Assembly (NCBI GenBank): GCA_934045075.1
Contig: OW203732.1
Location: forward strand, 14,672,201-14,736,200
From: Yponomeuta sedellus
Taxonomy: Eukaryota; Arthropoda; Insecta; Lepidoptera; Yponomeutidae
Direction of reading: 5' to 3'
DNA: 64,000 nucleotides
The notes beneath the pieces are model-generated. The model had not been told where the DNA came from, did no database searches, and saw nothing but the letters and a program-made list of their open reading frames with translations. Made by a program: the position numbers and the translations under genes. Shown here piece by piece: positions 13,587 through 26,300 of the stretch. How positions within the stretch are numbered: position 1 is the first letter of the stretch; the number at the start of each line of letters is the position of its first letter.

Positions 13587-13700
13587 GAACACTTTGTTGC
13601 ACAACCAGAAAAAGAATACAACCATGATTTCTTAAATTTAAGTAATGTTCTATAATTTACGGTTTTATCGCTAAGAGCGATGTCTTCCATACAACCTCGA
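13587..13700 (-). repeat. Diverged LINE-type 3' end next to the GATA array
   Basis: Reads ACACTTTGTTGCACAACCAG and later CGCTAAGAGCGATGTCTTCC. These correspond in order to ATTCTTTATTGTACACCAGG and the TAGCTATTTCTTCCAGACAACC block at 14110-14215. Confidence 0.5.
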
Positions 13701-13857
13701 TTTGTATTCTTTAAACATATTGGCAAGTTTCATTGCAACAGCATGTCGTTTTTAGAAACATCCTTGACGTTATCTGTCTGGCATTATATTTACTGTATTA
13801 TAACTTTTGAGCTAAAGATCGGGCTCAGTGGTGTCTTGGAAGAGGCCGTCGTCCTGT

Positions 13858-14062
13858 ACTGATTATCATGATAATATTAAAACTGTTTTTATACGGATTT
13901 CACTCGTTTTACAGTCATCCGAGACCACGGCACCTGTAAAAGTGCCGAAACGTCGGAAAATTGTAAAAATATAATAAAACGAGTGAAATCCGTATAAAGA
14001 CAGTTTTAATTATGTCTAGTGCTCGTGTTAACCTTAGAAAATACTACACTGATTATCATGAT
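13858..14062 (-). mobile_element. Snapback element flanked by a 15-bp duplication
   Basis: The insert is 13873-14047. Its arms (13878-13911 and about 13975-14009) carry ATACGGATTTCACTCG and the inverse. The loop holds GTGCCGAAACGTCGG, and an unpaired tail ends TAACCTTAGAAAATACTAC. ACTGATTATCATGAT stands on both sides (13858-13872, 14048-14062). An inverted relative lies at 62698. Confidence 0.8.
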
Positions 14063-14097
14063 GATGATGCACTTTTGGTAGGTATTAAAATTTGTCA

Positions 14098-14290
14098 TAA
14101 GATAAGATAGAATATTCTTTATTGTACACCAGGAAAAAACAAACATAAAATAATTATAAAGATACAGTACAATTGGCGACCTTATTGTTTATAGCTATTT
14201 CTTCCAGACAACCTACGATGGAGAGTTGCTAAAGGAAAAGTGAGACGGGTAGTTGGTGCAAATATGAATATTGATATACATACTTACACT
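14098..14290 (-). repeat. LINE 3' end (TTTATTGTACACC family)
   Basis: Starts AAGATAAGATAGAATATTC, then TTTATTGTACACCAGG, CAATTGGCGACCTTATTG and TTCTTCCAGACAACC. Relatives lie at 40901 and 52908. In this family the GATA-like stretch is the microsatellite tail of the element. Confidence 0.65.
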
Positions 14291-14809
14291 TAAAAACAAT
14301 ATACTTACATAAACCATTAGATATAATACATGTAGCAATTAATTATAAACATACACAACGTTACATTACAATAAAGTTCTACAAGAGGATAAAAAGAAAA
14401 ACATACCTACATTATGAAAACAATAACAAAATCAAGTAGTAAATAATTAGAGTGATAGGTAAAAATCATAAACCTTGTTCCTAAAGAAAGCTGGGGAAGA
14501 AGAGCGCCTTATTGAAACCGGCAGATCATTGGGCGGCCCGAACAGCAAATAAATACCAAAAGTAATACCAAATGTAATGCTAATTGCTGATTATTATGTA
14601 GAGCCTTTAACACCTAGCACATGAAACATTCCGTGTTTCTTCTTCTGGGCTTATTTGTTTGCAGTCACACGCTGCGAGGGTAAGAGGGGAGACGGTGCGT
14701 TACCATTAACACAAACATTACTTCGGATGGTCTAATTCGCAGAATCATTTTAGCAGATATTGCGCGTGAATTTCAGACTGTTGATTTTATCTCGCTTTTG
14801 TCATATTAT

Positions 14810-15119
14810 GAAGTCATCATTGTAGACTTTTAGTCCGGATCTACTTACGGGTGTTGTTATATCGGAAAAGTCCGACCAGGTTTCGCTCCGATTCGCAGAG
14901 CTTAATCATGGTGAGCAGAGACGGAGCTCGCGTCGTCAGTGTGAGACGAGCAACCGACTACGCGAGCTCCGTCTCTGCTCACCATGATTAAGCTCTGCGA
15001 ATCGGAGCGAAACCTGGTAGGACTTTTCCGATATAACAACACCCGTAAGTAGATCCGGACTAAAAGTCTACAATGTGTTGTGCTTACGGAAGTTTTAGTT
15101 CAAAAGAAGTCATCATTGT
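14810..15119. mobile_element. Long snapback element with a 14-bp duplication
   Basis: The insert is 14824-15105. Its arms of about 112 bp (14821-14932 and 14960-15072) are nearly perfect inverse copies, both containing GCTCCGATTCGCAGAGC. A loop of about 27 bp separates them, and only one arm carries a 33-bp tail. GAAGTCATCATTGT flanks it at 14810-14823 and 15106-15119. No coding capacity or known small RNA was recognised. Confidence 0.85.
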
Positions 15120-15164
15120 TTAGCACTCTACCTAAAAACGGTGACATATCACATCATCACACAA

Positions 15165-15372
15165 ATATTATAAAAGCGAAAGTTTTTGAATGTGTATATT
15201 TGTTACTTCTTCACGCCTAAACGGCTGGAGCGATTTTAATAAAATTTGGTATGGCGTTAGCTGACACTCTGAATTAACACATAGCATACTTTTAATTGCG
15301 GGAAAATATCTTATTCCCATGGGAAAATTGCTAAACCGCGGGTAACACCGCGGGGCACAGCTAGTTGTGCAC
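15165..15372. repeat. Ubiquitous lepidopteran dispersed repeat
   Basis: Contains ACGCCTAAACGGCTGGAGCG, ATTTTAATAAAATTTGGTA and an end GCGGGGCACAGCTAGTTGTG. This is the typical form of a very common lepidopteran repeat, recognised by pattern only. Confidence 0.6.
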
Positions 15373-16632
15373 ACGCATTAAGGTAAACCTACAAAATGGA
15401 AACAGTTTTTTAAAGCTACGGTCAAAGTTCGCTTCTGGTTTATTGGAGAAAGTTTCCCATTAATTGCAAAATTATACGTGAGCAAAAAATTTTAACAAGA
15501 TTAAAAAGCGCTAAGACGTGCGCTAAGCGGATTGCGAAAAATTTACGTTCGTTTACACAGAGGAGTCTCGGTCGAGCTCAAAGAGGAAACCATGAAAGCC
15601 ACAACATTACACCACACCACAACACAAGGCTATAAAATAAATTCTTAACCACTAACCCTACAACTAAGATTAAGTTCGATGTTTTGTTTTTCTTTCATTC
15701 AGGAATTGAACAATTTTGGTTTTATTTTGGAGACATACTTTATACGAAAATACAGCGTCTTCCAGGAGGATCTCACACGGGCAGACACAGTACTAAAATA
15801 ATATATTACATTGAAGTTTATACTATGATATCTAAAATGGTCATGCAACTAGGAAATAATTGTGACAGGATTAAGCACAAATGATTAATCATTTGCTTTC
15901 AAAACCATTCATAATCCTATATAGGTACCTACTTAAAATTCAACGTAATTTGTTTGTTGATAAAAACGTCTCGAGAAACCTCGCAAAGTCCAATTGGATT
16001 CATCCAATTTTCGCGAACACCATTTCCTGTACACATATTATATATTTTTATTCAACTCGGGCCGCTCCAACCAGCAGTCATGACATCTCATTTCGTTTTG
16101 AATCCTTTCGGAGCGTCGTCGTCAGCTCCACATTCTTCTAATAAATGTCATCCAGAATTAATATCACCCCTCTCATTTTGCTCTTGCTGGCTCGCGTGTT
16201 ACGCAATATCCTTACTCAAATTCTGTGCTTGTGGAGTCGCTTACTAAACATACATAAATACATATAACATGCTAGTTGAAAGTCCTATTGACGCAAAATA
16301 GTTGTAAAAATCTTTTAATTATAATCTACGAAATAAAACGAAATAATTAGGAACTTATAATGGCCGATCGTTCAAAAATCTTTAATAGGTATTAATAGCA
16401 AATTTTTGGCTTGGCATTTCATATTTTAGGTAATATGGGTCATAGTTTCTATCGTATTTTGAAGTATCGTATTGTGTATAAACAACTTTGACCTGATCTC
16501 CTTGCTGAAGACTAGTATACTCTGCGCCATAATAGTATCGAGGGTAAAGAATTGTTATATCATCAATCGGTAATGTAGTCATTACTTCTAGTCTATGTCT
16601 ATGGTATGGTTACTAGGTATCATAATATGATA
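15373..16632. other. No gene recognised
   Basis: Overlapping short frames (up to 97 codons) without domain signal. No repeat recognised. Confidence 0.45.
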
Positions 16633-17080
16633 ATATTATTATGGCACAAATATTATATGAACGGTGGTAGCTCAGTGGGTAGAACCATAGACTGGCAAGC
16701 GAGAGCCCCAGGTTCGATCCCGAGTGCGGGCATGTACCAATGACTTTGTTTAATTTCAAAGTTACGTACATTTGCGAATTTGCAGTCGCAATACCACACG
16801 CTAACGGTGAAGGAAAACATCGTGAGGAAACCCGCGGCTTGGTTGGCTCCGCACGTATTGACTAGTCTTTCCTGTGGGCTAGGCCGACTAAGCTGTCTGG
16901 ATGGTATAGGTGCTGGGCAAGCCTACACCATCTATAAAACCATGACCCAGGCACTACAGCGTCGGAGTGGTCCCTTCACCCATCTAGTGTGAGTGAAGAT
17001 ACCACTGGACGCTGTATAAATCATCTCATTAAGTAGATGCAAAAAGGCCAATATTATTATTTATTATTATGGCACAAGTT
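16633..17080 (+). mobile_element. Full-length tRNA-headed SINE with target-site duplication
   Basis: The head at 16661-16731 has GGTGGTAGCTCAGTGGGTAG (A box) and GGTTCGATCCC (B box). The roughly 310-bp body ends TAAGTAGATGCAAAAAGGCC. The direct repeat TATTATTATGGCACAA lies just outside both ends. Other copies are at 53331 and 55871 (5'-truncated) and 57717 (reverse). Confidence 0.9.
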
Positions 17081-17439
17081 GAAACTAAAAATTTAATTCT
17101 CAATTAACTGTCATTCATATCAGGTCGCTTAGCAATAGCAAGAAGAACTTCTATTTTGTTTTACTTTTGATGTGAAGTAGCGATACTTAAATAACTATCT
17201 CTTTATCCTGATTAAATCAAAACGATACTTTCAAGATTCAAGGTTATCTCATTTCAAACTGGATAAAAAATGGAATGGCAACAAATAATTCCACCATTGC
17301 CTTATATTTCACGAGAATGAAGCCAAAACTCCAGCTAAATGTCATGAGACAGATGACAAGAAAAAAGGAAGCAAAAAAAATAATATCTTACGAAGCACAG
17401 TAATATTTTTTATAATATCAATACATAAATAAATAATAA

Positions 17440-17760
17440 GAAATATTCGTGGACATATTACACAGATCTCGTTAGCCCTATACTAAGAACAACTAAATGA
17501 CTTGTTTATATTCTTTTTAATGCACTAACCCGTGCTAAGGACAATATTAAAAATTTAATTTTTGCCTTTAAATAGTTTTTAAATGACTTGTGTTAAAGGC
17601 GCTAACTCAAAGATAGATTTAATACAATAAATATATAGATAACATCCAAGACCCGAGACAAACTAGAAAAGTTCGTTTCCTAGTTTGACCCGGCTGGGAA
17701 TCGAACCCGAGACCTTCGGTTTTACAGTCAGCGTACCAAACCGCTGCGCCACCGCGGCCG
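17440..17760 (-). mobile_element. tRNA-headed SINE (GGTGGCGCAGCGGTTTGG family), interrupted
   Basis: The head at 17690-17760 reads in reverse as GGTGGCGCAGCGGTTTGG...GGTTCGATTCCC. The body holds TAGTTTGTCTCGGGTCTTGG. It is interrupted by a younger insert at 17506-17580. The intact relative is at 39201-39450. Confidence 0.85.
17495..17591 (+). mobile_element. Minimal snapback SINE nested in another SINE
   Basis: The insert at 17506-17580 carries TTTTTAATGCACTAACCCGT (antisense tail), then a short sense tail GCCTTTAAATAGTTTTT, with the tRNA head lost. AAATGACTTGT flanks it (17495-17505 and 17581-17591). Confidence 0.75.
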
Positions 17761-18360
17761 TCATCATTCGTTATTACTACAGACATTCAAACAAAAATAA
17801 ATCAACACACGCTTAATTAAACGATGCGAAGGTCTGTCCGAGTAAGCTGGATTGGCCACGGAATCACGATTGCAAATGCATTTAAAAACCTAATGACTCG
17901 TAATGAGATATAAATACTGGATAATGCGTAGAGTAAATGCCTTTTAGGTTACACTTCCTATTGGCTGCGTGGAATGCGGTAGATCACGAAGCGGTCTGGC
18001 CACTATTTATTTTTTCATGGTGGCATTGATAGGCGATACGATCTAGAACCGCTCCATGATCCGTGATATTTACTCGTGCATTACATGCGGGGTTCGTCAT
18101 GCTTCGGGCTAAGACAAGTCTTAAAATGAGATACCGCCATGTTGATTTTAGAAATATTTAGGAGCTGTAAGCACTGTTTGCCAAAAACCGGTTAATCCGT
18201 ATGACATCGTAAAGTATGCAGGCAACTTATAACTCGCTGGTAAATAGCTTTTAAGGCGATCCATCAATGTTCCATTTTTTTTTTATAAATGTACATACAC
18301 GTATTACAAGATTTCACCTATCCCAAGACATACTGTCGTAGGGATAGGGAGCGTCATCAC

Positions 18361-18463
18361 TGCAAACGCGCATTTACACACACATTCATTCACACACGTA
18401 CACACACTCACACATACACGTTCGCAGACACACTTATACATACACACACACACACACACACAT
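18361..18463. repeat. CA-rich microsatellite
   Basis: Imperfect ACAC-rich tract ending in a purer run of CA units at about 18441-18462. Confidence 0.9.
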
Positions 18464-19980
18464 AGTGGACCAAAAATAATTATAGGTTTTTATTTTGTAT
18501 AAGACAAAGTATTCAGACCCACCGGATCGCTGCAAGTTTCAAAGGCATTGAAATAACCTTTTAGTTACCGCTTTTGGATCGATATCACTATTACCACTCC
18601 CATCAAAAAGGTTTTGTTCCCCCAAAGGTTTGCTTAAAGTTAATCCTTCTTGCATTAAGAACCCCCTTGTAAATTTACATAATTTTAGTCAGTGCGATTA
18701 AAGTAATAAATAGGTGAGTCAGCAAGTAACTCCCCAAGGTATATTTTTAAGTCAAGGTATATGGTCAACTTAACTTTCTGCCTAATAGTAATGCACAAAA
18801 TCACAAACGAATTCTAGATTATGAGTATTTAAAAAGTTTGCTCACTTTTACTTTCTCGCAAGCGGAAGTCGAGCGCAGTTTCAGATTTCAACACTTTTCG
18901 CTGACTCTCGCTACATTTTCTGGTCTATCCACTGACAAGTTAAACAGTTCGCTAAATATTTAGTCACTTTCCACCAAGTTGGCGGGAACTTTGCTCCTTC
19001 ACTTCTAAATGCTTAGCAGCTAGATAGTAATTGACAGAGCATACTGCAGAATCTTATGACAACAATACCAATATTATACTCTAACAGCCTTACTAATAAA
19101 CTTGGTGTAAGTATTGTATAACTATGCAGAGTTTTGTCTCTTTTCTTCCAACTGAAAATTACATTCAAATGACGTGAACAAAATACTGTGTAAGTAAACC
19201 AGGCTTATACGGTGTTTATTAGTAAGAGCCTAAGTGAGTATTAGTGTCTGCTTAGAACAGTCTTGTTGTCGAGACATCAACTTGGCCTGTTAAAACACCA
19301 CTTGCTTTACACGTAGTTCACCTGTCATTAGAACACTTATGTGACCTTATACCAATATTATGTGTTGTGGTCTACCGCTGCTCTGTATACATGTAATATC
19401 TATTGGAAACAGGTTAACCTTGTACATGATTATCGGTATTTAGCCATGGTATTGTTACTCCGAAGCATTGTATCTCTACCTCATAAATATCAAAGACGTA
19501 TACCTACTTAGTCTGTTTAATTACACGGTAAAAGGAACTTGAAGAGACAAGAAGATAGAAGCTATTTACTTCGAATTTTATACGGAGACTAGTAATAAAA
19601 TTCAAAGGGCATTTCATGAAACAATCTCTTTTGCCGACGTACACTCTTATTCGAAAATCGAACAGAACTAAAACACCCCTTGCTAAAATCTTAAGCTGTA
19701 AGTAAGCTATGTTAGAGATTGGCTTAAAAATAATTACAGTAACAATAAAATTTTATCCCACAGCATTACCGGGATATTAGGTATCCTATGTCTGAATTCA
19801 GATCTTTGTCTTTATGTACGCCAAGTTTCCTGTAATTCCGTTCAGCCGTTATTGCGTGATTGAATAAACATACGAGAATCTCCACATGAGGTCCTTGAGA
19901 AGTATGTGTAGTGTTACTTTGAATGACGGGATAGGTACGCAATTGTCTGATTAGAGAACGTTGTGGACTAAAACGGGACG
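18464..19980. other. No gene recognised
   Basis: AT-rich sequence, short open frames, no repeat identified. Confidence 0.45.
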
Positions 19981-19982
19981 TA

Positions 19983-20285
19983 GTGACTAGAATTGAGAAA
20001 GGAATGTTGCGTTGGTTTGGTCATGTGGAGAGGATGATGGAAGAAAGATTGACGAAACAAATATATGTTGCGAATGTAAGTGGAAGGGCTGGTAAGGGAC
20101 GTCCCAGGCGGACATACATCGACCAAATAGGGGATGTATTAGCAAAGGGGAAAGTAAAAAGTACCCGGAACCGGCGTGCGTGCATGCAACGACTTATGAA
20201 CGTTGATGAAGCGAAGGTGATCTGTCAGGATCCTGGCAAGTGGCAGTCCCTAGTCTCTGCCTACCCCTCTGGGATACAGGCGTGA
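19983..20285 (+). pseudogene. LINE reverse-transcriptase C-terminal fragment
   Basis: An open frame of 100 codons contains GMLRWFGHVERM and GRPRRTYIDQIG, then a tail with VICQDPGKWQSLVSAYPSG. The RWxGHV...GRP pattern is a hallmark of the C-terminal region of insect LINE ORF2 proteins. No RT core or endonuclease is attached, so this is a 5'-truncated copy. Its last about 130 bp recur at 32509 (inverted), 45985 and 48148. Confidence 0.7.
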
Positions 20286-23225
20286 GGTTATGTTATGTTG
20301 AATCGTATTAGTAGGATAGATTAATTAATCGTATCCTTGATCTGGTCGTAACGCACCTAATTGTGGGTTAGGTGCGTTCTAACTGGAGGACGTTGTACTT
20401 GATATTTTGTACAAATACTTGGTATATTTCCATGTTTGCGACGTCCTCCCTTGGTTAGGTAAACATAGCACAGGACATCCTAGTCTTGGGTTAGGCCAAG
20501 TAATTGTGTCGTTTGGAAGTTATTATTATTATCTTAGTTAATAGATGCCTAGAAATTCAACGTCCCTTATCGTCGTGGTTCGTAAGAAGCCTTCTCTGTT
20601 AAAAAATCTGAATGGCGGAAGCGGGTTCGAACGCCGCCAATTCCTTGTTCGCCCTCATTTGAATTACGCTCGCTCCGCCTTTTGTAGTCGACTTCATTTA
20701 GCGAACTTAAAAGAGACTTCTCTATTTTGCACCGAACAACTTGAAAGATGCATTGTTGAATCCGTAACAAATTGCGCAGCGTGATTACGTTAAGAACTCC
20801 ACCCGAAGGTGGACCAAGTTAAATTGGACTTTAAACAGTTCCTCTTCGATTGAAATAAATTATAAAATTTCTCATCTTGAAGCAATCCTTCTCCGTGTCT
20901 CCAAACGAAAGGATTATGTAGTTAATAAGTATTGTTTGTTTGTACATTGTTTAAGAGTTTCCAGGAAATACTTTGAAGGCCACTCTAACTTCGATTTCTA
21001 TTACAGTTTGTAAGCCTTGAAGGATCGAAACGTTCATTATAAAGTGATTAAACTCATTCCATAAATAAGTGATAGGAAACTAGGTAAGCAAGTGATGGTA
21101 TTTATTCAAAGTTAAGCAGAAGGCAAATCTTTTCTGCTGGCTGCACAGCAGTGTGCGATTTCCATACCGTTTTGTTTTCAGCCCCGTGCCTTGCATACTC
21201 AACCTGCCGGCTGTGCGAGCTAAGCGTCGAGAAATCTTTTAAAAATCGCTGCAACATGCTCAAGCCTGCATAGTTTATATTTTACACTGAACATCGCACG
21301 TGATTCCGTCCTCGTAGCAATGGGAAAAGTGTCTGCGAAATTCGTCTGCTCTTTCGCAACGATTTAGAGTCGCGCCGTGAAACAAAAGTTGGAAAAGGTC
21401 ACGACCACAAATAAATATGAGCAAAATAAAATGCATGACTAAAGAAAGACATCACGATACTCCCAAGAATGAATGTTTACGGAGAGCGCATGACTTTCAA
21501 TACTTATCCAATATTGTAGTCCCCAGTTGCTACAAAAAGACATCTCCGTACGTGTACATAGAACATTAAGAAGGGAAAGGGTAGGGAAGGGAGCCCCGGG
21601 AGCGTCACGAAGTCAGCCCGAGGCAATTTTGTACCAAATGTCGTTGACTACGTGCCCCAAAAATAAAGAGGATACGATAAAGGCCCCGTATTACATCAGG
21701 AATTGTTAGGTTAGGTGACGTATGTATTCATGAAAGGCCCCGATAACTTTCCTTTCGGTTTATTGGAAATGGATTGTGATTGATACTTCAATCTTGATTT
21801 TGTAAAAGGGATTTAATAAAATCTGCTTATTCCGAGGGGCTTACGTTTTTCCCCTTCACTGAATATTTTACTAAACAATAAATTAGACTGGTGAAAGAAA
21901 TTGTTAATGGAAAAATGTGCTTGCGACTTTAAAGAGCCATCGCGACAAAAGCAATAGACCATTAATTCCTACGGTCCAATATCTCCTTTCCTCATCGCCT
22001 CCCCCGAATCCGCCGTCTACTTAATTTTTGTAAGTGGGCATCTATTTTTCACCCTCGACGTGGCGCACCCTGTATACGGCCCCTAAGATTTACGCGTTCA
22101 ACGCGAGCAATAAGCGGCCAGCTTATGACATAGGGTGTTCCCTAGTTTAAAATGTACGTCTGAATCTGTGAAAAATTGCTTCCCATCCAGCGTGTGCGAG
22201 AGGCCCTATATTTCCGTCAACGCCTTTGTACTGAACGAGCAAAAAATGAAGACGGGGCAGATAACTTATTTGAATTTATTTAAAGTAGGCAGCTAAGTGT
22301 TTATCTTCAGACTATGGTGTCTCATGAATGACAATAAAGCCGAGTGTTTCTTGTTGAAAAAGTGCCTTGAATTTTAAGAGAGAAATTGCAAGAATTCTCA
22401 AGGCTAAGCTTCATTGAGAAGGCGTATTTTAGAAAGACTCTTCATTGCATTAAGCCGCAGTTAGCATCACAAATGAGGAAAGGAATTTTGAGCCGTGGCA
22501 GTCGTAAAACACGTTAGCACGTACTCCGTGGGTACCTCGTACGCGCCACAGATATTGGGGGAAAAGGGAAAATGCATTAGCTTTTTGTAATGCGGCTATA
22601 ACCTCAGTTATAAAGATTGAAGATTCCGGTTCCTACGCACTTACATTACGTTTATACGATGAAAAATTAGAGTTGGCGCGCTGTAGGCTTCTACACTTTC
22701 GCACGAGAGTGTTGAGCAAAAATTACTTTATACGTAGGTACTTTTTTGGTATGTAGGTAAACCAGCGAGCCTAAAGGCAAAGAGATTCAATCCGAGTACT
22801 GGTTTGCCTTAATGACTTATGCACACAAATGCTCAATAAGATGCCAACTACAGAAGTAGCTTCAAGCGATATTAAGCCGGAATGCCGTCTATCGATGGAC
22901 CAGCGGGCCACACCTCGACAAACGAGGCCATGCAACATCCTTGAAAGGCCACATTCCTAGTCTCTCGCACTGCCTCTATTTACGGCCTGAGTTAAGACAC
23001 CGTTTTACAACCGGCTTGCAAAAAACGCAAAAGAACGTTCAATCAATAGAGAAACGCGATTGATTGTGTCGTAATATCCCGTCTTCTATTTCGTAAAAAT
23101 ATTAATAACAATACAGCCGTCTTGTTAGATGGTATCTGCTTCCTTTGTCGAGCTGACTGATGGTTCGCACCTGACTAAGCAATATGACGGATTTTTAACA
23201 TGCTTTCCTCCTTTCTTTGTTGCAG
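20286..23225. other. Repeat-poor block upstream of the first visible exon
   Basis: Unlike the rest of the window, 20800-23225 shows none of the SINE, LINE or MITE motifs found elsewhere and is somewhat richer in GC. No frame ends in a donor that would supply the missing N-terminus of the I-BAR domain. It may hold regulatory or conserved intronic DNA. 20545-20784 is open for 79 codons without recognisable content. Confidence 0.4.
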
Positions 23226-23301
23226 AATATTCTGGACAAATTCAATCCGGGCGCCCGGCAGATGATCACGGCTGGCAAGGCATATCTGAAGGCTTTGCAT
23301 G
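23226..23301 (+). CDS. IRSp53: IRSp53 exon 1 visible: start of I-BAR helix bundle
   Basis: The acceptor is a pyrimidine tract ending TTGTTGCAG and the donor is G|GTAAGT. It encodes NILDKFNPGARQMITAGKAY and a few more residues, matching the family's N-terminal FNPxxRxxIxxGKxYxKAL pattern. It ends in phase 1 and so joins 29308. It has no start codon; the preceding exon should supply roughly 15-20 residues. Confidence 0.93.
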
Positions 23302-26300
23302 GTAAGTAACTCGCTGCTACGTGATACATTCAATGATTTACAGGGGGATACGTTTAGGATTACGTTTCTTTTGCGTTGCGTATGACATTCGAAATACGGT
23401 ATCGGATTGTGGGTGTATTTTTGCAAAGCTTCCGCGATTTATGTGCGATTCAAGGATGCCTTGTTCCAATGAACCGATTAGCTATTAATTAAAGCTATCA
23501 GTACTGTAATAACTAGCGGAGATAGTTAGTACTTCTACTTAAGTTTGCCTCTCTGAAGAAGCAAAGATCTTACCTAAGACTACACAATAAAGGTGAACAA
23601 GTTAGTTGGGTACATAACAAGTAACTCGATAAGTACCTAATACTCAGCTTACTTGTCTCCCTACACTCGCACGTAAGGACTTTGACGATCGTATACTATT
23701 GGATCTTTATCTCCCTCTAGAACAACCAGATTGTTCACTATTGAAATTTAAGATAGATCACCACTAGAAACAAACATTGACACACATACATGGCAATTAA
23801 TTGAGCGAATGCGAGGCACGCGCCCTCTAGGAGCGTATTATGTAAAACCTCATCGCTGCAGCGCAAATGAACTTTACGCACAGATGGTTAACTCCGGTTA
23901 AGAAAAATATATGCTATGTACTATTAATTATGTCAGCTCAATAGTCTCTCAGTAAGCATGGGCTCATGACGATTGGTCAACCTTATAATTGTAGACTTTA
24001 GACCAATAAGATTGCTGAAACATTTTTTTCGTGGAACGGTTTTGCACATTCTGCCTGTTAACGCAATCGGATTGTTAAGTTAAAGGTCGATAAGCAAGCA
24101 AACTGCAAATGGTACGTATACTTATTTTTTTAAGCATATAGGTATTTATGACAAAAAGAAAAAACATACAACGTAGGTTTACCTCCCATCCGCCGAAACC
24201 GACAAAGTTTATTTATGGTTTTTTTTTAGTAGTCACTAGCCAAAGAAACTGTTGAAAATAGTACTATACTACTTTTTTCACGTTTCACTTTTTGTGTACC
24301 GTTGTAAAGACTTGTGTACAGTTTTAGTAAATTTTGTATATTAAAGGTATGTCACTAAAATTTACCACATGCTACATTTTCAGAATGTCACTAACATTTG
24401 CTACATTCCTTATGACCTCCTTTACTACAGTATAGTAAAGGAGGTCATAAGGAATGTAGCAACCTGCTGCTGGTCAACCTCTACACTTTGAGCTTCGCAG
24501 TTCTTAGAGTTTGATCAGATGCAAGTTATATTAGTACTATGTATAATAGTTACGGCTTATCCTAGTACCTACCATGTAAAAGCTGAACAAGTGAAAAATT
24601 AATTTCATTTCAATACAAAGGCCCTGTAAAAATCGCTTATACCAAGTCAATCTTTAACCCAGTTAAAATTGAAAAAAAGTCATATTTTCTAAAGCCATCC
24701 ATATCTTTCTTCTCGCGTTTAGTGTAAAACATACGTCTGTACACTAATCAGCCCGGCCGCGCGCAATCCCCCAAGCGCTTAGTGTACAGACGTATGTACA
24801 CTATGCAACGCTCAGATTGGACTCTTTTTACACGACTGCGGCGAAGCCCAAAAGGAGGGTAATGTGTTTAGTTTGTATGTATGTATGTAAGTATGTCCGA
24901 TTCTATGTTCCCTCATAACTCCTTAACCAATGGCTAGATTTCGTTAAGTAAGGTGTCATTCGATTCGGCATCCTTGCGCGGGTGTCATAGGCTATATAAA
25001 ATCAAAATTATGCGATCAGAACCTTGCCGAAAAATTAAAAACGTTAATAAGCTTCGTTAAAGTACAGCTTGGAGGCACTAGATGGCGCTGTTATATTTAG
25101 TTCATTGAATTCGAATCCTAATTTGGTTTAACTACGCCTAAAAGGTGTAAATAATTTAAAACATAATTTTGCGAATGTCGTAGGTTACATAAAATCAGCA
25201 TTAATAGAGAACTAACGGAACAAAAAATAACATCCACTTCTAAGCAATTTAAGTACCACTTTTAGCCACTACATGGCGCTGCTATATTTGATTTATTCTA
25301 ATACATTTCATGTGTATACATAATTTCGGCTTTGTTCTACATGTAAACAAACCGTTTATAGAATCGGAACAAATACGGAAAGAAGTAATGCCTATAAAGT
25401 GGTTTGTTCCTTCTAGATCATTAATTTATATTTAAAAATTATACTTTTGTTGAACTACGCCTAACACGTGCGAAGTATTTAAAACAGAATTTTGCGGATG
25501 TCATAGGTTACATAAAATCAGCATTAATAGAGAACAAACGGAACAAAAAATAATATTCAGTTCTAAGTTATTAAAGTACCACCTTTAGCCACTAGATGGC
25601 GCTGCTATTTATTCTGGTACATGTATTTACATAATTTTAGCTTGCAGTTATAACTTTATATAAAATGTTGCAGTCGGGACCCATTAGAGGACTTTAAACA
25701 AACAGTAATTGGTCCCGACTGCAACATTTTATATAAAGTTATAACTGCAACAGTTTGAGCAAATAATGCTTATAAAGTTATATCATTTGGTCCCTCAAGT
25801 AAAGCAGCATAATCTCTTTTGAATCGAGGTTAGCATTTTAAAATAAAATTATCTTGTTTTTTTCCCTTTCAGTTGATCTATCACTGCAGTCGTGTTCTTT
25901 TATTTTTTATCTATGCTCTGTGCATTCTCTATGGACAATATCTGTTGTTTTATTGGCCAATGGTTCGTAAGGATTACTTTTGCCAACCAATCAAATGACG
26001 TGACGTGGAAAAAAATTGAATTATCATCGAAACCACATGAGCTTGCTAGGTCAGACGCCATTTTGCGTTTTCGTCGTGAGTTGCTCCGCTCGCTAAAGTT
26101 TTATAAGTTATTTAGAGAAGGCAACGCTGCGTATTTGTTTATGTGTTATATATCAAATTACTGGGAAAAGTGTGTAGATTATATTTCAAATAATAGTTTC
26201 GTTGTATTTGATGGAAAAAAAAGTGAAAAAAGCCTCGAACTTTTAGCCTGGATTGAGCCGCTTGTATGGGCGGTCAGTGTCATTTTACCTCTTCCTGTTA

